A DNA stretch of 64,000 nucleotides, taken from NCBI RefSeq assembly GCF_000004195.4, contig NC_030681.2, positions 91,891,681-91,955,680 on the forward strand. The letters are read 5' to 3'. Shown here piece after piece: positions 38,224-50,375 of this stretch; the stretch's first letter is position 1, and each line of letters starts with the position of its first letter. The translations under genes and the position numbers were made by a program. The notes beneath the pieces are model-generated. The model had not been told where the DNA came from and did no database searches. It was given only the letters and a program-made list of their open reading frames with translations. The DNA is from Xenopus tropicalis. Taxonomy: Eukaryota; Chordata; Amphibia; Anura; Pipidae.

Positions 38224-39550
38224 TTAAAGGAGAAGGAAAGGTAAAAACTAAGTAAGCTCTATCAGAAAGGTCTATGTAAATACAGCCATAAGCACTCACA
38301 GAAAGTCCTCTGTCAAAAAATTTGTTGTCTCTTTGTTTTCCTGTGCCAGAGACATGCAGTTCTCTCCTCTCTTCCCTCTCCTGCTCCCCCCTCCCTCAAG
38401 AATGCTAAGAACTCACCCCCCCCCCTTAGGAATGTGGATCTGAGCCAATCAGCAGGAAGCTGACTCGTAGGGGGGAATTCACAAAAGTGGAGATAGCCCT
38501 TTTTTGGAGTAAAAGTTGTGGAAAAACCGGTTGGAAAACACTTTCTCCAGATTCACAAAAAGAAATCAGCCTAAATTCCGACTCAACTGCCACTTTTCAG
38601 TTTTTGGTGAAAATATGCATTTCACAGACACTTTTGTGAATTTGTCACACAATAGGTGCAAAAAGTCTCATTAACATTTTATAACCAAGTAAAACACTGA
38701 TAAAGTTTAATTTATATCTTATATATATAAAATGTTTTTGCCTCACATTTGCATGATTATGCTAATTTTAGCTCAATGAACGAGGAAGTGACTATATTGT
38801 ATACATTATTATTTAAAGGAAAAGTAAAGCCTCCCCGGCAAATTTTTAGTTTTAGCAGCAAAGCCCCCTCTTTAATCACTTCACTGATATTTTCCCCAAC
38901 TTATTTGTGCCCCCATAGCATGCCCAGAACTACAGAGCTGCTTAACAGTATTGGCCATCTTGGTGATCAGCAAACAGCACATACACACTGGCACCCAAAC
39001 TGGGATATTGGGGTATAGGGTTGGACTGGCCCAATAGGATGCAGGATAAAACCCCAGTGGGTCCTAGTCCCGTTGGACCTCTTTTCACCAGGCATGTTAG
39101 TGTGTGGGCTGGATTGCTGTTGACCAGTAATGAGTATGGGCTAGAGGAGAAGGTATTTAGACCTTTAGAAAATCCTTACCCCAAGGCTCCTGTAGCTGTG
39201 GGACTGGGTTTGATGGCACTGTTTAAAAGACAAATTCACAAAAGTGGAGATAGATGTTTGTGAATTTGGTGGAAAATCCGGCAAATCTATCTCCACCTTT
39301 ATTTTGTCTCAATATCACCACTTTTGTGAATTCCCCCCATAGTCTTACAATCCAAGCATGTGCACCGGTCTTGGTGCAGGAGTGAGGCATTATGGGAACT
39401 TTCTTTACAGAGTTCAGCATTTTTTTTTCCTATGAGGCTTCTAATCATCTGAATGGAAGAAATATGGGGAGACTTAAGGGCACTATTGAGAGAACTGAAG
39501 GTATGCCTGCAGCTTGAGATTAACTCTTTATTAGCCTCCTTCGCTTTTAA
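38224..39550. repeat. TTAA-flanked element interrupted by a TIR element
   Basis: Starts TTAAAGGAGAAGGAAAGG at 38224 and ends in TTAA at 39547-39550. It is the same family as 2952-3358, which gives the uninterrupted order. The insertion at 38470-39338 splits the family word GACTC(A)TAGTC. Confidence 0.78.
38470..39338. mobile_element. GGGGGGAATTCAC TIR element, 0.87 kb
   Basis: GGGGGGAATTCACAAAAGTGG to CACTTTTGTGAATTCCCCCC. Flanks GTA and ATA are a 3-bp duplication with one change. The interior (AAAGGAAAAGTAAAGCC, GGGTTGGACTGGCCCA) matches the 21195 copy in reverse, with deletions. Confidence 0.8.
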
Positions 39551-39871
39551 AATATCATGATACTGACTGTACATACACCATTCCCCTCAATCTATTCATA
39601 AATATTATTGTATTGTAAAAGGATGTATTATGCCACTGGCACATCCCTTGTAAGTGCATAATTCACTGTAGTGCCCCTAATACAGTGTAGCTGACAATAT
39701 CAAGTTATTGCAGTCTATTTTGGAGGCCCTTATAGACTGTGTAGTTTCTGGAAGGTGAAAAGGATCTTTAGTAAGTGGTATAAAGCAAGTAATATCCAAA
39801 TTAAAAACACATACCGCACATTAAGAGGCATGTATTGTAAACTATGTATACTAAGTAGCTGGTACCGAGAA

Positions 39872-40070
39872 TCTGTGTATTCTCCACTTAGTATAGTATC
39901 AAAGGCTATTGTGATACTAAAATCTACAGTTAGTATTGATGTTGGTATATAGGGTTTATGTATGTGAGTGTATAGATAGGTAAGTATTGGTTGTGTGTGC
40001 TGGGTTTACTTGGATGGGTTGAACTTGATGGACTCTGGTCTTTTTTCAACCCTATGTAAAACTATGTAGT
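39872..40070 (+). repeat. CR1 3' untranslated fragment
   Basis: Shares with the CR1 copy at 52390-52545 the blocks AAGGCTATTGTGATACTAA, CTACAGTTAGTA, TGTATGTGAGTGTATAGAT and GGGTTTACTTGGATGGGTTG, and ends CCCTATGTAAAACTATGTA. It is severely 5'-truncated. Confidence 0.85.
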
Positions 40071-40245
40071 ATTTATGGCACAGGGCAGTGAATGCTCTAA
40101 GAGAGTGAAGATTCTGTTGAGGTATTACCTTCAGGGTGCTATAATTAGTGCAATTTCCTTTGAGAAATACTGTATATGATGTGGCTTTTGACCCTTCAAG
40201 CATTTTTCAGGGCTTTCCCCAAAAAGACTGAGGGGAACCCTGTCT

Positions 40246-40360
40246 CCAAAAAAGTTGGGACACTGCGTAAAATATAAATAAAAACAGAATTGAATGATTT
40301 GCAAACCATCAAGTTTTCGCATTTTATTTACATTTTATGCAATGTCCCAGCGTTTTTGAG
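40246..40360. repeat. Tc1-type foldback MITE
   Basis: An imperfect palindrome with arms CCAAAAAAGTTGGGACA and TGTCCCAGCGTTTTTGAG and A/T-rich inner arms that pair (GTAAAATATAAATAAAA facing TTTTATTTACATTTTA). The tip box is the same as that of the full Tc1-like transposon 1.4 kb downstream, so this is probably a non-autonomous relative. Confidence 0.7.
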
Positions 40361-40739
40361 AACAAGAACCAAGTGTTAGGTGTGATGGTAATAGTTTCTA
40401 AACAACACTGACATTCCTATTAATATTATATTTTACTTTCTTAATTAAGACTGGATCTATATTCCAACACACAAACCAAAAATCCAATCCCAGCTCCCAA
40501 CATTCGGCAAACATACTGGAACTATAGATACATGAAAGAAATATAATTAACTAACGTGCAATACTTAACACACTTTGACAATAGATTTTAGTAAAATGCA
40601 AATAGTCAGTTCTCTAAATAAATATCAGTGTTACTTGTTGCATGGCGATGAGCTCATTTATCAAAACAGCAATCAATGACAGTTGTCAGAATTCATGTAT
40701 CACTAGGCACATGATAAATATGGTGATAATAATAAAACA

Positions 40740-40925
40740 ATAACTTGTACTTGATCCCAACAAATATATAATAAAACCTTAGTGGAGACAAAACAATCCT
40801 AGTGGGTTTAATTAAGGTTTAAATGATTTTAGTAGACTTAAGGTATAGAGATCCAAATTGCAGAAAGATCCCTTATCTGGAAAACCCCAAGTCCCGAAAA
40901 TTCTGGATTAGAGGTCCCATACCTG
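40740..40925. repeat. CAGGTATGGGA element, one half
   Basis: The right half of the family: CTTGTACTTGATCCCAAC to GGTCCCATACCTG, followed by TA. The left half is absent. Confidence 0.75.
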
Positions 40926-40984
40926 TATTAATTTTTAGAAAGTTTTGATGTCAAAAAAGACGATTGGAAATAATAATGAATAGA

Positions 40985-41540
40985 AAAGAGGGTGCAAAAA
41001 AATTGATAAATTATTATTTTTGTTTATGGCTCAAAAAGCATTATCTCATTATTGGGTAAAAGAGGAAACCCCTCCTATAACAGAAATTATTTCTTATCTT
41101 AATCAGCTTAGCTGGTAAGAGGCCATCAAAGCAAAAACAAGTGAACCTAAATCCAGGATTCCTTTTAAAAATACATGGTCATTTTTCTTTAATGCTATAG
41201 ATAGTAATAAGGTTTAGATTTATAAAATGCTGCATATATAGATTTATTTCAATAATTCACAAACATATAAGCAAAATTATCCTTGATTTTGCTCTCTAGG
41301 AAACTTTTCTTTTCTTTTTATAGTTTATCCACTGGGCAAAGTTAGTTAATTTGTTTTTGTTTTGTTTTTCTCTATTTAAATTACTTATTTTGTTTCTCTA
41401 TAAGCATTCTATTTTCTTCATTTCTTATCTTTTTGAAGGACAAACTGTCGAATGTGACTATTGTTGTACAACCTATATTTAAATAATGTTAATAATAATG
41501 TGTATTGCAAAACTTCAATAAAATGTTTAAAAAAAAAAAA
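40985..41540 (+). mobile_element. L1-type LINE 3' end with poly(A)
   Basis: The start reads in fragments like the end of an L1 ORF2 (ALSHYWVKEETPPITEI, SYLNQLSW then a stop). A T-rich 3' untranslated region follows, then AATAAA at 41517 and a pure A-run at 41529-41540. The poly(A) end and orientation support an L1-clade (Tx1/L1) insertion on the plus strand. Confidence 0.65.
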
Positions 41541-41798
41541 AGGTGCAAAAGTATATCCTCAGTGTTTCAGTCTCCATTCAGACCTTTCTCAGGGATATAC
41601 AGTATATATATATTTACTTATACACAATATACAGCATTATATAAGTGAATATGCCTGCACAGTTAAAACATTCATATAACCGATACAGAATTACAGATTC
41701 CTTTGTGAGTGATAAGGTGATGCGGTCTTAGGACTTTTATCAAGGATCATATAAAATGTGTTAACAAGCTTTAAATAGTTAAACTATTGTTTATTGTA

Positions 41799-43392
41799 CA
41801 AACCAGATTCCAAAAAAGTTGGGACACTAAACAAATTGTGAATAAGAACTGAATGCAATGATATGGAGGTGCCAACTTCTAATATTTTATTCAGAATAGA
41901 ACATAAATCACGGAACAAAAGTTTAAACTGAGAAAATGTACCATTTTAAGGGAAAAATATGTTGATTCAGAATTTCATGGTGTCAACAAATCCCAAAAAA
42001 GTTGGGACAAGTAGCAATAAGAGGCTGGAAAAAGTAAATTTGAGCATAACGAAGAGCTGGAAGACCAAATAACACTAATTAGGTCAATTGGCAACATGAT
42101 TGGGTATAAAAAGAGCTTCTCAGAGTGGCAGTGTCTCTCAGAAGCCAAGATGGGTAGAGGATCACCAATTCCCACAATGTTGCGCAGGAAGATAGTGGAG
42201 CAATATCAGAAAGGTGTTACCCAGCGAAAAATTGCAAAGATTTTGCATCTATCATCATCAACTGTGCATAACATCATCCGAAGATTCAGAGAATCTGGAA
42301 CAATCTCTGTGGGTAAGGGTCAAGGCCGTAAAACTATACTGGATGCCCGTGATCTCCGGGCCCTTAAACGACACTGCACCACAAACAGGAATGCTACTGT
42401 AAAGGAAATCACAGAATGGGCTCAGGAATACTTCCAGAAACCATTGTCAGTGAACACAATCCACCGTGCCATCCGCCGTTGCCAGCTGAAACTCTACAGT
42501 GCAAAGAAGAAGCCATTTCTAAGCAAGATCCACAAGCTCAGGCGTTTTCACTGGGCCAGGAATCATTTAAAATGGAGTGTGGCAAAATGGAAGACTGTTC
42601 TGTGGTCAGACGAGTCACGATTCCAAGTTCTTTTTGGAAATCTGGGACGCCATGTCATCCGGACCAAAGAGGACAAGGACAACCCAAGTTGTTATCAACG
42701 CTCAGTTCAGAAGCCTGCATCTCTGATGGTATGGGATTGCATGAGTGTGTGTGGCATGGGCAGCTTGCATGTCTGGAAAGGCAGCATCAATGCAGAAAAA
42801 TATATTCAGGTTCTAGAACAACATATGCTCCCATCCAGACGTCATCTCTTTCAGGGAAGACCCTGCATTTTTCAACAAGATAATGCCAGACCACATTCTG
42901 CATCAATCACAACATCATGGCTGCGTAGGAGAAGGATCCGGGTACTGAAATGGCCAGTCTGCAGTCTAGATCTTTCACCTATAGAGAACATTTGGCGCAT
43001 CATAAAGAGGAAGGTGCGACAAAGAAGGCCCAAGACGATTGAACACTTAAAGGCCTGTATTAGACAAGAATGGGAGAGCATTCCTATTCCTAAACTTGAG
43101 AAACTGGTCTCCTCGGTCCCCAGACGTCTGTTGAGTGTTGTAAGAAGAAGGGGAGATGCCACACAGTGGTGAAAATGGCCTGGTCCCAACTTTTTTGGGA
43201 TTTGTTGACACCATGAAATTCTGAATCAACATATTTTTCCCTTAAAATGGTACATTTTCTCAGTTTAAACATTTGTTCCGTGATTTATGTTCTATTCTGA
43301 ATAAAATATTAGAAGTTGGCACCTCCACATGATTGCGTTCAGTTTTTATTCACAATTTTTTTAGTGTCCCAACTTTTTTGGAATCCGGTTTG
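41799..43392 (+). mobile_element. Tc1-like DNA transposon with complete ends and open transposase
   Basis: A 1594-bp element flanked by TA on both sides (41797-41798 and 43393-43394), as expected for the Tc1/mariner superfamily. Both ends are about 210-bp inverted repeats: 41799-42008 and 43183-43392. They begin CAAACC(A/G)GATTCC and differ at only about 8 visible positions. Each arm holds two copies of the box CCAAAAAAGTTGGGAC, one at the tip and one at the inner edge. This is the IR/DR layout known from Sleeping Beauty-type elements. It carries a complete transposase frame (42150-43172). It sits in kcnq5 intron 2, opposite to the gene. Confidence 0.95.
42150..43172 (+). CDS. Tc1-like transposase, full-length DD34E frame
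   Basis: An uninterrupted 340-residue frame, the usual Tc1 transposase length. I chose the ATG at 42150 (MGRGSPIP) because it has a good context and the family starts here; an in-frame ATG at 42096 would add 18 residues. Order: paired-like HTH (about residues 10-50, with QRKIAKIL and STVHNIIRR), a basic linker GKGQGRK near 56-61, a second HTH to about 115, then the catalytic domain. D154 (LWSDESRF), D244 (QQDNARPH) and E279 (SPIEN) form the triad; 34 residues lie between D244 and E279. Two sites depart from the family norm: VWDCMS (usually VWGCMS) at 196 and SLDLSP (usually SPDLSP) at 273. The enzyme would cut and paste its own element, but these changes may have weakened it. Confidence 0.93.
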   Translation: MGRGSPIPTMLRRKIVEQYQKGVTQRKIAKILHLSSSTVHNIIRRFRESGTISVGKGQGRKTILDARDLRALKRHCTTNRNATVKEITEWAQEYFQKPLSVNTIHRAIRRCQLKLYSAKKKPFLSKIHKLRRFHWARNHLKWSVAKWKTVLWSDESRFQVLFGNLGRHVIRTKEDKDNPSCYQRSVQKPASLMVWDCMSVCGMGSLHVWKGSINAEKYIQVLEQHMLPSRRHLFQGRPCIFQQDNARPHSASITTSWLRRRRIRVLKWPVCSLDLSPIENIWRIIKRKVRQRRPKTIEHLKACIRQEWESIPIPKLEKLVSSVPRRLLSVVRRRGDATQW

Positions 43393-43429
43393 TATATACT
43401 TATATTATCCTTGATAAAGATCCTAAGAC

Positions 43430-44910
43430 ACGGGGGCGTGGCCTGGATGGAAATCACACTTTGGCTGTGGTCCTCAGCAATCCCCCAAATCCAAATGCAC
43501 AAGGACGTTCAGGCCTACCCGCAAGGGACGCAATAAGACCGCCGTCAAGAGACTCTCCATCAGACCAGCCATGCAGTAACAAGATGGGGATGACTCAGAA
43601 GCCATGCACAGTCAGAAGAGAAGGGAAGCAGCAGTGTGTAGGACAGTTTGCATGCACACCACTCTACCCCAGTGCTCTGATAAAAGCATGTCCACCCCAA
43701 TACCCACACCCTCAGCACCAACAGATGCCGAAGGGGCAGCAGATCTCTCCCAAGCCTGTGCCTCCCTCATCATGCACAGAACCCCCACTGGCTAAAGTGC
43801 TTGTTGCAATAACCAAGAACCATTCTGCACTAATAGGCAAAATTAATGAATTACAAGAGGACTTTGCCATTCTTAAATACGATGAGCAGAAAATAAGGAA
43901 ACAAAGTGGGAAGTCATAAAGGAGTATAGGGGACTTGGAGAACAGTGTGCACTCTCTTCCAAGCCGCATTACCTCAATAAAACAACAGCTAGCAGCATAA
44001 AATCTAAGGCTGATGACCTTGAAAATCGCCTTACGTGCAACAATATTATGCCTTTCAAAAGGAGATGAAGGTAACATGCCAGAGAAGCTTATGTAACAAT
44101 AATTGAAAAATACTCTTAGTTTTAATCCTGTGTTCACAGTAGAAAGTGCACATAGAGTTCCACGCAGACCCTCTCTGCCAGGTGGCCTGCCAAGACCTTT
44201 ACTACCTTCTCAATTATCGGGATAGAGATACAGCCTTATCAAAGGCAAGAAAAGCAGGAGAGATCACCTATGAGAACCAAAGGACAAGCGCCAACTCAGA
44301 CAAAGGAAGATTCCCTACGCCATGATTCTCCCTACCTGTCTGAGAGTTACTGACAATGGTAAACCACAGTTCTTCACCTCCCCCAGAGAAGCTAATTACC
44401 TGACTGGAGGAATGACTGCGCAACTCCCCTGGCCACAAATAATTATGACTGTGGACTGTAATCCTGACTGGGAAAAGTAAAGTAACTGTGTGCTGCAATC
44501 ACAAACATGGGTATCACCTTACTTAGCCCAAAGTAAGTGACTTTGCTTACAGGATGATATATTTCTTGGGACTGACACACACAATTAGGATTAGGATTGG
44601 TTTGGGTTTTGCTGGTTAACTCCAATTTATTTTGGTGTCTGCCATTTAAGTTCATTTTATCTGTCTAACATTGGGTGCCATGCAGTTTTTGTCCCACTCT
44701 AATATGGCTACAGCTAAAATATTGTCATGGAATGTGCAGGGTTTGGGTAATGAAATTAAGAATAGACTAGTCTTTGACTTCATTAGGAATGTGTAGCCTC
44801 AGATAATTATGCTGCAAGAGACTAACCCTACTAACTTTCTAACCCATTCCTGGTCAGCAGAGGCACGAGGGGTGCCCTCTGTTGCTACTTCTAATTGCAT
44901 GGGTGATTGA
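43430..44910 (+). mobile_element. L1/Tx1-type LINE 5' piece (ORF1 and start of ORF2)
   Basis: An ORF1-like frame (43461-43919) has a proline-rich N part, then a coiled coil: VLVAITKNHSALIGKINELQ, EDFAILKYDEQKIR. It continues with stops through KADDLENRLTCNNI-like sequence near 44010-44045. At 44704 an ORF2-like start reads MATAKILSWNVQGLGNEIKN, the N terminus of an AP-type endonuclease, with MLQETNPTNF later and a stop between. After about 44910 similarity is lost. Both frames are broken. Confidence 0.75.
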
Positions 44911-47900
44911 AACATCAATTGACACAGAATGTATAAACTGAAGGTAGGGAGTGGTTAAGAAAACTAAGGAAAAATGAATGTTACAAAAGGCTTTCTTTTT
45001 AAAACTTCATATTTTCCACATTTTAAAGGACATAGAATCCCTTAGATACTCTAACTTGAGAAATGTTGGGACATATTTGCAACAACCAAATCACACTGTC
45101 TTTATAAGCTAAATTACCTTCTTTCACAAAGAACGGAGATTTCAAAAACCCTGATGCTACTTTCTCATCTAGTGGGCATTTTTTACTGGGGGAATCATTA
45201 GTGATGCCACATGTTCCTAATGCACATGTGTGCAAAGCAGTGAAATGGATAGCTTTTTTTATTGACTACTTAAAAATAGCCTATATGGGGGATCCCAAAA
45301 GTGTGACATACTGTATAGCAGTTAAAACCAAAATGGCTGCATTTCAAAGAGGAAGTTAAACTACAGTTCCTCCATCCCCCTATTTCTGAGATCTGTAAGA
45401 GCTGGGGGGGGGTGCAATTACTTATGCATTGGGCTTTATTGGGAGATGAAAGAATAACACCCTGACTTATTTTACAAAAAAATATTTTATTATAGTACAT
45501 ACTTTTCCAGTACAAATATATCTAAATTCCAGGCAACTGGTAATAATATTATTTCTCCTGATATTAAAGGCTAACCCTTTATTCTCTTGATAGGATGTGA
45601 TATTCACCTAGATTACCTGCTTAACAGATCCATGGGTTGACTGGTGGGATACTGCTGGACTTGGCTATCTACACAAGATTCAATGGGAAATAATAATTCA
45701 CTGGTTTGATTAGTGGCCCAAATGTGCAATATATGTCTGGACAAACAGTATGATGATATCGAAGGCTAATCTGTTAACACTGCCTTCTCATGTACCCTTC
45801 CCCTAATGTACTCTAAATGTACTCTGTCAGACATTTATTCTTGAACTTTAAATGTATCATTAAATACAGTGCTTACTGGATGAAACAGCTATTAGATGGT
45901 TTAATCGTTAGCTGGAGTTATTAGTTTTGTTTGTTTTTGTTTTAGCTCACTGCTTTATCATATGAAGTTGTTTGCTACATGCTGATGTTGTAACTTCTCA
46001 TTCTAACTTTATTTCTTCTTTAAATATGCAATGAATTAGTCTTAAAATGAATAAACTCTGTTCTGTCTGCTAGATTTGGTTCAGTGCAACAAAATGGGAA
46101 GGGCTGTTGTCCATTATTCCAACCCTGATTTCTGCCATGCTGAAGAGGCAGATATTTTCTCTACAAAGAGTGGGCATGTAAAGCACTTTCATACTGTATA
46201 TTTTGGGCAGGCAGACAACGCAACATACAAAGGCTGCAGCTGTTAGAAAGGGCTGCAATAGAACAGAGAAGGAAAGGACCAGCACCATGAACAGCAGACA
46301 ACTGGCATTGACTCTAAACTTATAACCAGAGATGGAATAAACTGTCATACAAAGACAAGGGAGAAAACAAAAGCCAAAGAGCCAGAAGAACTAGGAAAGC
46401 AAGAGAATAGCATGAACACTGGGTTTTTTGTACTTCATGTTACAGGACAGGATCTACACATTCACAATTAATTGAGTTCAAAGCTCTTTGCAGGCCAGTT
46501 CTTCTACTCTCAGTTTATAAGGTAATTGTACACTGTAGTGTTAAGGTTTGCTTTTTCTTAAACCAGAGGCAGTAGCCCAAACTGGCTTTAGTCAAAGACT
46601 GTTATTCTGCCTCTACCAAATAATACAACTGGTATTGTAATGTATGCATTTACTGGTCTCAGTGGAATACACAGACTAAACACAGACTTTCAGACTGCCA
46701 GGTAATAAAATGCCATTCATCAATCCAGAGAAACTGTTTCCACTGCTACAGAGTCTAATGGCAGAAACCTTTACACCATTCAAGTCAATGTTTGGATTGC
46801 CCATAGTTATGTTTGGGCTTATGTGCCCTGCTCATCCATAAAACTCCCATGATTCCAATAAATAATTCTGTTTCAAGATCACACATGGTTAAAAAATATT
46901 CAGACAACTATGGTTGCTAAGGCTTCATTACCACTCTGTAACATGAACCAATCATTAACCAATCAGCCTCCATGATGTGCAATGGAGGATTTACAAGACA
47001 CAGTGACACACTTGCTTATGGGTATTGCTACTCAAGCACAGCTCCCACATTTCCTCATATAAGGATCTGGACATTTTATGCTTCCACACTCTGTCCAGTG
47101 ACATCCCAAGCTACATCCAAGGCCTCCCATTCTTTCTAGATCCATGAATACAGACTTACTGACACTGAATTATTTGGGAAATATATGCTGTAGCCTAACT
47201 GGTATTGTGTATCGATGCACACCGATAGATGGATCAACTTGCTGATTATTACATTTAGTATTTTTTCCAGTTGTCTACATTTTTTAAAAATTTAGTTTAT
47301 TTTTATTTATACCTAGTATCTGATCTGAACAGCACTCTCCTTGTAGCTATCTGTGATTTCTTACATTGATTTTTTAATACCAATTATATTGCTTTACGAG
47401 AACTATAATCTACAAACACAAATTCATTCCAGTTAAAAAGAAATACGTTCATAAACTGAAATTTACTTGTATATATTGGAATATACATATGCAGTGCAGC
47501 CAACACTGAGCCTTTTGTTTAAAATCCATACTTAGAGCCTGTTTGTAACACGTACTTAATCATTGATTTACGATGAAACAACTAAAAATAAAGCCAGTGC
47601 AGCCAGATGTAATAAAAAACACATTTACTAGCTGCACATTAATTTATGTCTTATCCGTTGCATATCTGCTTAATAATAATTATATTGACCCAAACAATAA
47701 TAATATTCCATTGTGGTTATTTATTTGTTACTATGTATACTACTAAGCTTTTGATTTTATAAATAAGAATAACTTTATATTTATTCCCTTGGCTAAGCCT
47801 CCATTATTCCTTAGGTTTGCTGTATGACACTTGGTGGCGCAACCTCCCCAGCTGAGGCAATGATCAGGTCCTTTAGGGACAGCTTAGGACATATAACAAA

Positions 47901-48240
47901 CCTTTTGCAACTCTAATGTTAAATGACCTAAAGTTGCACATTGACATTCATTTGCAGCCAGTTATCTACCAATGCACATTCTCTGACATTTCTTTTGAAT
48001 ATTAATTGCCTATAAACGAAGGCTCTGTGTTTACTAATCAGACTCCATTCAAGAAACATTTACTTTTCCTTTTTTAATTGTAACCTTATACTGGGTATGA
48101 GGTCAGCTGACTTTTTACCTATACACAGTAAATACATTATTACGAGAAAACTTTGCTAGTAAACTGCTATATTTCATTACTACTATATGAAATGTAGGTC
48201 TGGTTCCATTTTGCATCAATTTTTCAAACAAGTTTTGATA

Positions 48241-48271
48241 ACAGGTTTCCGGATAAGGGATCCTATACCTG
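48241..48271. repeat. CAGGTATGGGA element, terminal scrap
   Basis: Only the last about 30 bp remain (GGATAAGGGATCCTATACCTG), followed by TA. Confidence 0.6.
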
Positions 48272-49820
48272 TATTTACTTTTGACATATATCAGACTTAA
48301 TCACCTTGAGTTGCTGCATGCTGTTGGCTACAGTGAGCTTGTATTTATGCAACAGGGAATGTTTATCATAAAAATGCTTTATAGTAGGCTCTAAAAGTGT
48401 CAGCGATTTTCACATCCTGACAGATATGTCAGTGTTTTGACAAATTATTGAGCAGTATGCTTAATAATTGGTGTCGGCGTAGCCCAAGCTCCTTTGCCCT
48501 GGCACAAAGGCAGTTAATGGAAGAAGCACGACCCCTCACATCCTGCCTGAGCAATGCCTGCCCTGTTTGTAGACAAGGGAAACATGGATTGGTCACTAAT
48601 TTGTGTGTAATGCTAAGCTGTAAATGTCAACTTTATTACCAGTTTTATGAAGTTCTATTCTGAGTATGTTTGAATAAAAAAAGTACCCAACATTAAAGAA
48701 CAGAAACCAGCTGGATGGGAAACGTAACCATATGTTCATGATAACAAGCATGTCCCTGTTTTTTTTTGATGTGGTGCAGACAGTAGAGGTCAGCTATTGT
48801 GGACAACGGGAGGCTTATTTATCAAAATAAGTATTTATGTTTTTTTGTAATACTTGCCTACTTCGATTAACCTCAGTTTTTTTTTTTAAAAAATGCAAAT
48901 GTTACATTATTTATTAATATATCCCAATAAAAAAAACGTGAGAAAATAAAACTGAAATTCATACTTTTTGCATAATTTCTTATGGGTCTCAAAGCTTAAA
49001 AAAACTTTTGAAAAAACTTGGAAAGCTTGAATTGACTAAACAGATTTGTCCCTTAATAATATTGAAAATTGTGCACGTGCAAAAGCGTGCCCCTTAGAGC
49101 TCATTCTAGGAGTACTTGCACCCTCACACTGCACTCTGCGCTGAGCGCCAAATTAAAAGTCCTAGTGTAATGCTAGGAGGAACCTGTTGCTCTGTACACT
49201 ACATGATAAATACGGAGCAGAAGGGGGGACACCTACATGCCTTGCTCCATCCACCCATCACTTACACAGAACTGACTAATGCAGCAATGTGTTAATGAAG
49301 GGTTCTGCAGGCCTTTTCACTCAAAAATGAACGCAGAGGCATGTGGCTATTTGTGCACAACCACAGTTTTTACCGATTATTGAAGGATGTTCATTTACAG
49401 AAAGAAACAATCCCAAAACTACAGTGGTTCTGCAGCCAGATTCACAAAAGGCTGGCATTGCCTCAGTTTTAAAGGTGGGTTCTTAACAGTTCTTGGAGAA
49501 ATATCCACCAATTCACTAAGAAAACCAGGCAGTATGTGACAGAACATATTTCCAATGCTAATATCACATGATTTAAGTGTTATTATCTCTGGAATTTAGG
49601 ATGCTTTGGACCTACAATGCACTGTGGGTAAGGAAAGTTAAAATCTATAAAATATGTAATAATAGTCACCTATCATTGCACAGATGCACACATAGCTATA
49701 TATACATGAGTGAAAAAGCTGTTTTCCATGAATAACAATAACAAGCTTATGTGTCTGGGATAAAATTCCTTGCAGAAACCATAGAATCAGCAAGTTACAC
49801 TCAGTTACAATACACATATT

Positions 49821-50375
49821 GGGGCTGATTTACTAAGACACGAATTCGAATTGGAAAAATTCTGATTGGAAAACGAACATTTTGCGATTTTTTGCGATTT
49901 TTTCGGCGCCTTTACGACTTTTCGGAAATTATCGCGACTTTTTCGTTACCAATACAATTTGCGCGAAAAAACGTGAGTTTTTCGTAGCCATTACAACTTG
50001 CGCGAAAAAACGCGAGTTTTTCGTAGCCATTCCGAAAGTTGTGCAAAATCTGCCGATTTTTTTCGTAGCGTTAAAACTTGCACGAAAAGTCGTGCCTTTT
50101 TCGTAGCGTTAAAACTTAAAAGGCGCGACGTTTCGCGCAAGTTTTAACTCTACGAAAACATCGCGACTTTTCGTGCAAGTTTTAACGCTACGAAAAAATC
50201 GCCAGATTTTGCGCAACTTTCGGAATGGCTACGAAAAACTCGCGTTTTTTCGCGCAAATCGTATTGGTAACGAAAAAGTCGCGATAATTTCCGAAAAAAT
50301 CGCAAAATACCGATCATTACGAAAAAACGCAATCGGACGCATTCGGCCCGTTCGTGGGTTAGTAAATGTGCCCCC
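49821..50375. repeat. CpG-rich long palindrome (foldback element)
   Basis: GGGGCTGATTTACTAA at the left and TTAGTAAATGTGCCCCC at the right are the tips of a near-continuous inverted repeat centred near 50120. Arm words such as TTCGTAGCGTTAAAACTTG and its inverse, and TCGCGATAATTTCCGAAAA, repeat across the centre. CpG is frequent (TCGCG, CGCGAA), unlike the AT-rich surroundings. The two open frames over it are mirror images, so they are not genes. Confidence 0.85.

Noticed and set aside
42872..43272. Minus-strand frames over the Tc1 transposase end
   Set aside because: Shadow frames of the plus-strand transposase and its inverted repeat.
49882..50332. Two phenylalanine-rich open frames on opposite strands
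   Set aside because: They are mirror images of the arms of one palindrome (TTCGTAGC repeats), so they are by-products of the repeat.
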